From contig JACRCN010000023.1 of the NCBI GenBank assembly GCA_016219005.1, positions 18,312 through 82,311 on the forward strand: 64,000 nt of DNA. The letters are read 5' to 3'. A model generated the notes under the pieces. That model ran no database searches, was not told the origin of the DNA, and saw nothing but the letters and a program-made list of their open reading frames with translations. A program made the position numbers and the translations under genes. This DNA is from Deltaproteobacteria bacterium (GTDB taxonomy: Bacteria; Desulfobacterota; Desulfobacteria; Desulfobacterales; SpSt-501). Below, one piece after another: positions 62,012 through 64,000 of this stretch. Every line of letters begins with the position of its first letter. Position 1 is the stretch's first letter.

Positions 62012-64000
62012 TTATTTCAGTACATCCCAGTAGGCGCGGTGAATCTCGATGGCCTTTTTCAGGGCGCCCAGCCGGCCGGGGTCGTCCGCTGCTACTTTTT
62101 GCAGGGTTTCGAGGTTCGACGGCGATGGGCGGCAGAGGGATTGGAGCATCGTGAGGCCGCAGTTTTGGATACCCTCGGCGCTGTAGCCGCCCTCCATGAC
62201 AAATGCGATCCGGCCGTTGCATACCTCGGCGGCGATGTCCGCGAGCAACGCGGTCATCAGGCCGTAGCCCTCGGCCGAGACTCGCATTTCGGCCAGCCGG
62301 TCGTGCAGCCAGAGGTCGAACCCGCAGGGCACCAGGATGATCTCGGGTTGATAGGCCCTGGCGATGGGCCTGACCAGGAAGTGCAGGATGCACAAAAAAT
62401 CCCTGTCGCCGTGCCCTTTGCGCAGAGGCACGTTCACCGTGTAGCCTTCGCCCTTTCCGCGCCCCACTTCGCCCAGCTTCCCCGTGCCCGGGAACCCAGG
62501 GAACTGGTGGATGGACACGCAAAGCGCCTCGTCCGTGTCGTAGAAGACCGTCTGGGCGCCGTTGCCGTGGTGGGCGTCGATGTCCACCACCATGATGCGC
62601 TTCAGGCCGTGGCGCCGCTGTAGGTATCGCGCCCCGAGGGCCGCGTTGTTGAACAGGCAGAACCCCATGCCGCGGTCCGGCTCGGCGTGGTGGCCCGGCG
62701 GCCGTACGGCGGCGAATCCCCGCTGGATGCGGCCGGACCATATCTCCTCCACCAAATTGAACACCGCGCCTGCTGCCAAGCAGGCCGTTTCGTAGGATTT
62801 CTCCGTGGTCTGGGTGTCGAGGTCGAAGGAGGTGAGCGGGCGGCCCGCCGTTTCCGCCACGCGGCCGATGTAGGCGGGAGTGTGCACCCAGGCCAGCTCT
62901 TCGGGGGTCGCCGGGCGCGGGGCGATCCGTGTCAGCTTGCCGGAGAGCGAGGGGTCTTCCAGCACGGAGCGGATCGCCTCGTAGCGCTTGGCGTTTTCCA
63001 GGTGGAAGATGTTTTCGAGGTGTTGCGTAAACCGGTCGTCGCAGGCTACACCGACGGCGGGGGCCACCCCCGGGATGAGTGCCTTGCGGACCGCGGGGTT
63101 CTGCGAGGCGACGGCAAGCAGGTGCTCGAGCTCGGAGAGGCTCCGGCGGCAACGCAGCAGCCCCCGGGTGGCGGTGGTGGCGATGGCCGGATAGGTGCAC
63201 GAAGACAGCGCCGTCTGCGCCAAGGCCTCCACCTGGGCGTGCAGCGCGCGTTCGCGATCGTTCCGGCTGTGCCGGCGCAGCAGCTTGATGCGCCGCATGA
63301 CGAGATTGCCGAGCTCAAGTGCCACTTTGGGCGGCAGGCCGGGGCGGTTCTCGGCCATCATCAGGATCGTCCGCAGCAGGTCGGGGCTGGGTTGGGAGAG
63401 CACATACCGGTGGGGGCCCTTGAACACAAAACCGTGGTGTTCGTAAAACCGGCGGGCGCCGGCTTCGGAATTCAAAACGATCTCCCGGGCCTTGCTGTAA
63501 GCGGTTTTCCACAGCAGCCAAGTCCCCGCCACCAGAAAGCGTCCGACTCCCCGGGGGGGCGGCTCATCGTCGTCGCTGTGCCGGCCCCGCAGAGTGGCGA
63601 TGTATTTGATTTCCAGCCCGGAATAGAACAGGGCGGTTTTCAATGCCAGGAAAAGCATCCCGACGATGCGGCCGTCCACCGTGCAGGCGAAGAGGCGATG
63701 CTGCTGGCCACGCATGAGGCAGGCGAGCATGAACCGGACGTGAAAGAATTCCAGGTTGATGTCAGCCACCTGCATCAGGGCGTCCAGACAGAAGGGAAAG
63801 GGGATGAAGAGGGCCTGCCGGCCGTCCTCCACGGCGCCGCTGAAGATCATCCGGTCATCCCGGGCGGAGGTCGGGATCCCCTGGGACGGGTTTTCCGCTT
63901 TCAGGCCTTTGAGAACGGCGATTCGCCCCTCGGGGCCGCCGGAGGTGTCCCCGTCCGCGAGGCTGTGCGCCCGTTCGATGGCCGCGTCGATCTCGTACTC
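62012..64000 (-). CDS. GNAT-like domain fused to histone-deacetylase-family protein (N-terminus beyond right edge)
   Basis: The frame is open to position 64000, so only the last 662 residues are visible and the start lies outside. The first part looks GNAT-like (LFACTVDGRIVGMLFLALKT, KAREIVLNSEAGARRFYEHH and GFVFKGPHRYVLSQ). The C-terminal 360 residues are an arginase-fold deacetylase: AAVRPPGHHAEPDRGMGFCL has the tandem His, VVDIDAHHGNGAQT the zinc Asp and His, and LVPCGFDLWLHDRLAEM the second zinc Asp. Related enzymes remove acetyl or other acyl groups from polyamines or proteins. The fusion of acetyltransferase-like and deacetylase parts is notable. The first visible residues (YEIDAAIERAHSLADGDTSG) belong to an unknown N-terminal part. 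Confidence 0.85.
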   Translation of the reverse strand, partial: EYEIDAAIERAHSLADGDTSGGPEGRIAVLKGLKAENPSQGIPTSARDDRMIFSGAVEDGRQALFIPFPFCLDALMQVADINLEFFHVRFMLACLMRGQQHRLFACTVDGRIVGMLFLALKTALFYSGLEIKYIATLRGRHSDDDEPPPRGVGRFLVAGTWLLWKTAYSKAREIVLNSEAGARRFYEHHGFVFKGPHRYVLSQPSPDLLRTILMMAENRPGLPPKVALELGNLVMRRIKLLRRHSRNDRERALHAQVEALAQTALSSCTYPAIATTATRGLLRCRRSLSELEHLLAVASQNPAVRKALIPGVAPAVGVACDDRFTQHLENIFHLENAKRYEAIRSVLEDPSLSGKLTRIAPRPATPEELAWVHTPAYIGRVAETAGRPLTSFDLDTQTTEKSYETACLAAGAVFNLVEEIWSGRIQRGFAAVRPPGHHAEPDRGMGFCLFNNAALGARYLQRRHGLKRIMVVDIDAHHGNGAQTVFYDTDEALCVSIHQFPGFPGTGKLGEVGRGKGEGYTVNVPLRKGHGDRDFLCILHFLVRPIARAYQPEIILVPCGFDLWLHDRLAEMRVSAEGYGLMTALLADIAAEVCNGRIAFVMEGGYSAEGIQNCGLTMLQSLCRPSPSNLETLQKVAADDPGRLGALKKAIEIHRAYWDVLK

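Overview
The window is GC-rich, dense with genes and fully bacterial. Several features point to a Desulfobacterota (former Deltaproteobacteria) genome of the sulfate-reducer or syntroph type. These are a TGA-containing thioredoxin-fold selenoprotein gene, a CoA-transferase/GNAT fusion, many Cache histidine kinases paired with receiver-only response regulators, a TauE/SafE exporter with a dedicated partner, and short dispersed palindromic repeats. This placement is inferred from gene content. No rRNA, tRNA, CRISPR array, phage or transposase gene was seen.

Layout. 1-2.3 kb: N-terminal part of an FAD-linked oxidase (minus strand), then two UspA genes. 2.6-9.5 kb (minus): a complete peptide ABC importer (dppABCDF order) with an M20 metallopeptidase gene first. 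9.7-15.1 kb (minus): a signalling operon of two large hybrid or multi-sensor kinases, a receiver protein and a tandem UspA. 15.3-16.8 kb: an NhaD-type antiporter. 17.2-18.4 kb: a two-gene thiol-redox operon, a TlpA-like selenoprotein with UGA plus a SECIS-like hairpin followed by an exported peroxiredoxin, closed by a strong bidirectional terminator. 18.5-19.1 kb (minus): two small conserved genes behind a good sigma-70 promoter.

19.4-28.5 kb: an unusual 1,107-residue M14-type protein followed by a second complete dppABCDF operon. 28.5-31.3 kb (minus): a chemoreceptor and a periplasmic Cache protein under a near-consensus sigma-28 promoter. 31.6-35.0 kb (minus): an esterase and two paralogous ATP-grasp ligases bracketed by inverted copies of a dispersed repeat, next to a CoA-transferase/GNAT fusion (35.0-36.9 kb). 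37.3-40.2 kb: Cache kinase plus two receivers. 40.4-43.3 kb: a DacA-type D,D-carboxypeptidase convergent with DsbD. 43.6-46.3 kb: metK and ahcY (S-adenosylmethionine cycle).

46.4-51.3 kb (minus): a YbhGFSR-like exporter with two separate ATPases and two ABC-2 permeases. 51.5-59.8 kb (minus): receiver, Cache kinase, a PEP-synthase-like protein lacking the usual C-terminal barrel, a TauE/SafE permease with a small membrane partner, and two more receivers. 59.9-64 kb (minus): a second Cache kinase paralogous to the one at 52 kb, and a GNAT/histone-deacetylase fusion that runs off the right edge.

Themes. (i) Peptide scavenging: both importers are headed by an unrelated peptidase-like gene. (ii) Phosphorelay: five kinases and six receiver proteins, but no DNA-binding response regulator, so the outputs are not obvious. 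(iii) Envelope thiol redox: selenoprotein, peroxiredoxin and DsbD. (iv) Small-molecule ligation and acyl chemistry: the ATP-grasp/esterase cassette beside a CoA-transferase/GNAT fusion is the strongest candidate for an undescribed pathway.
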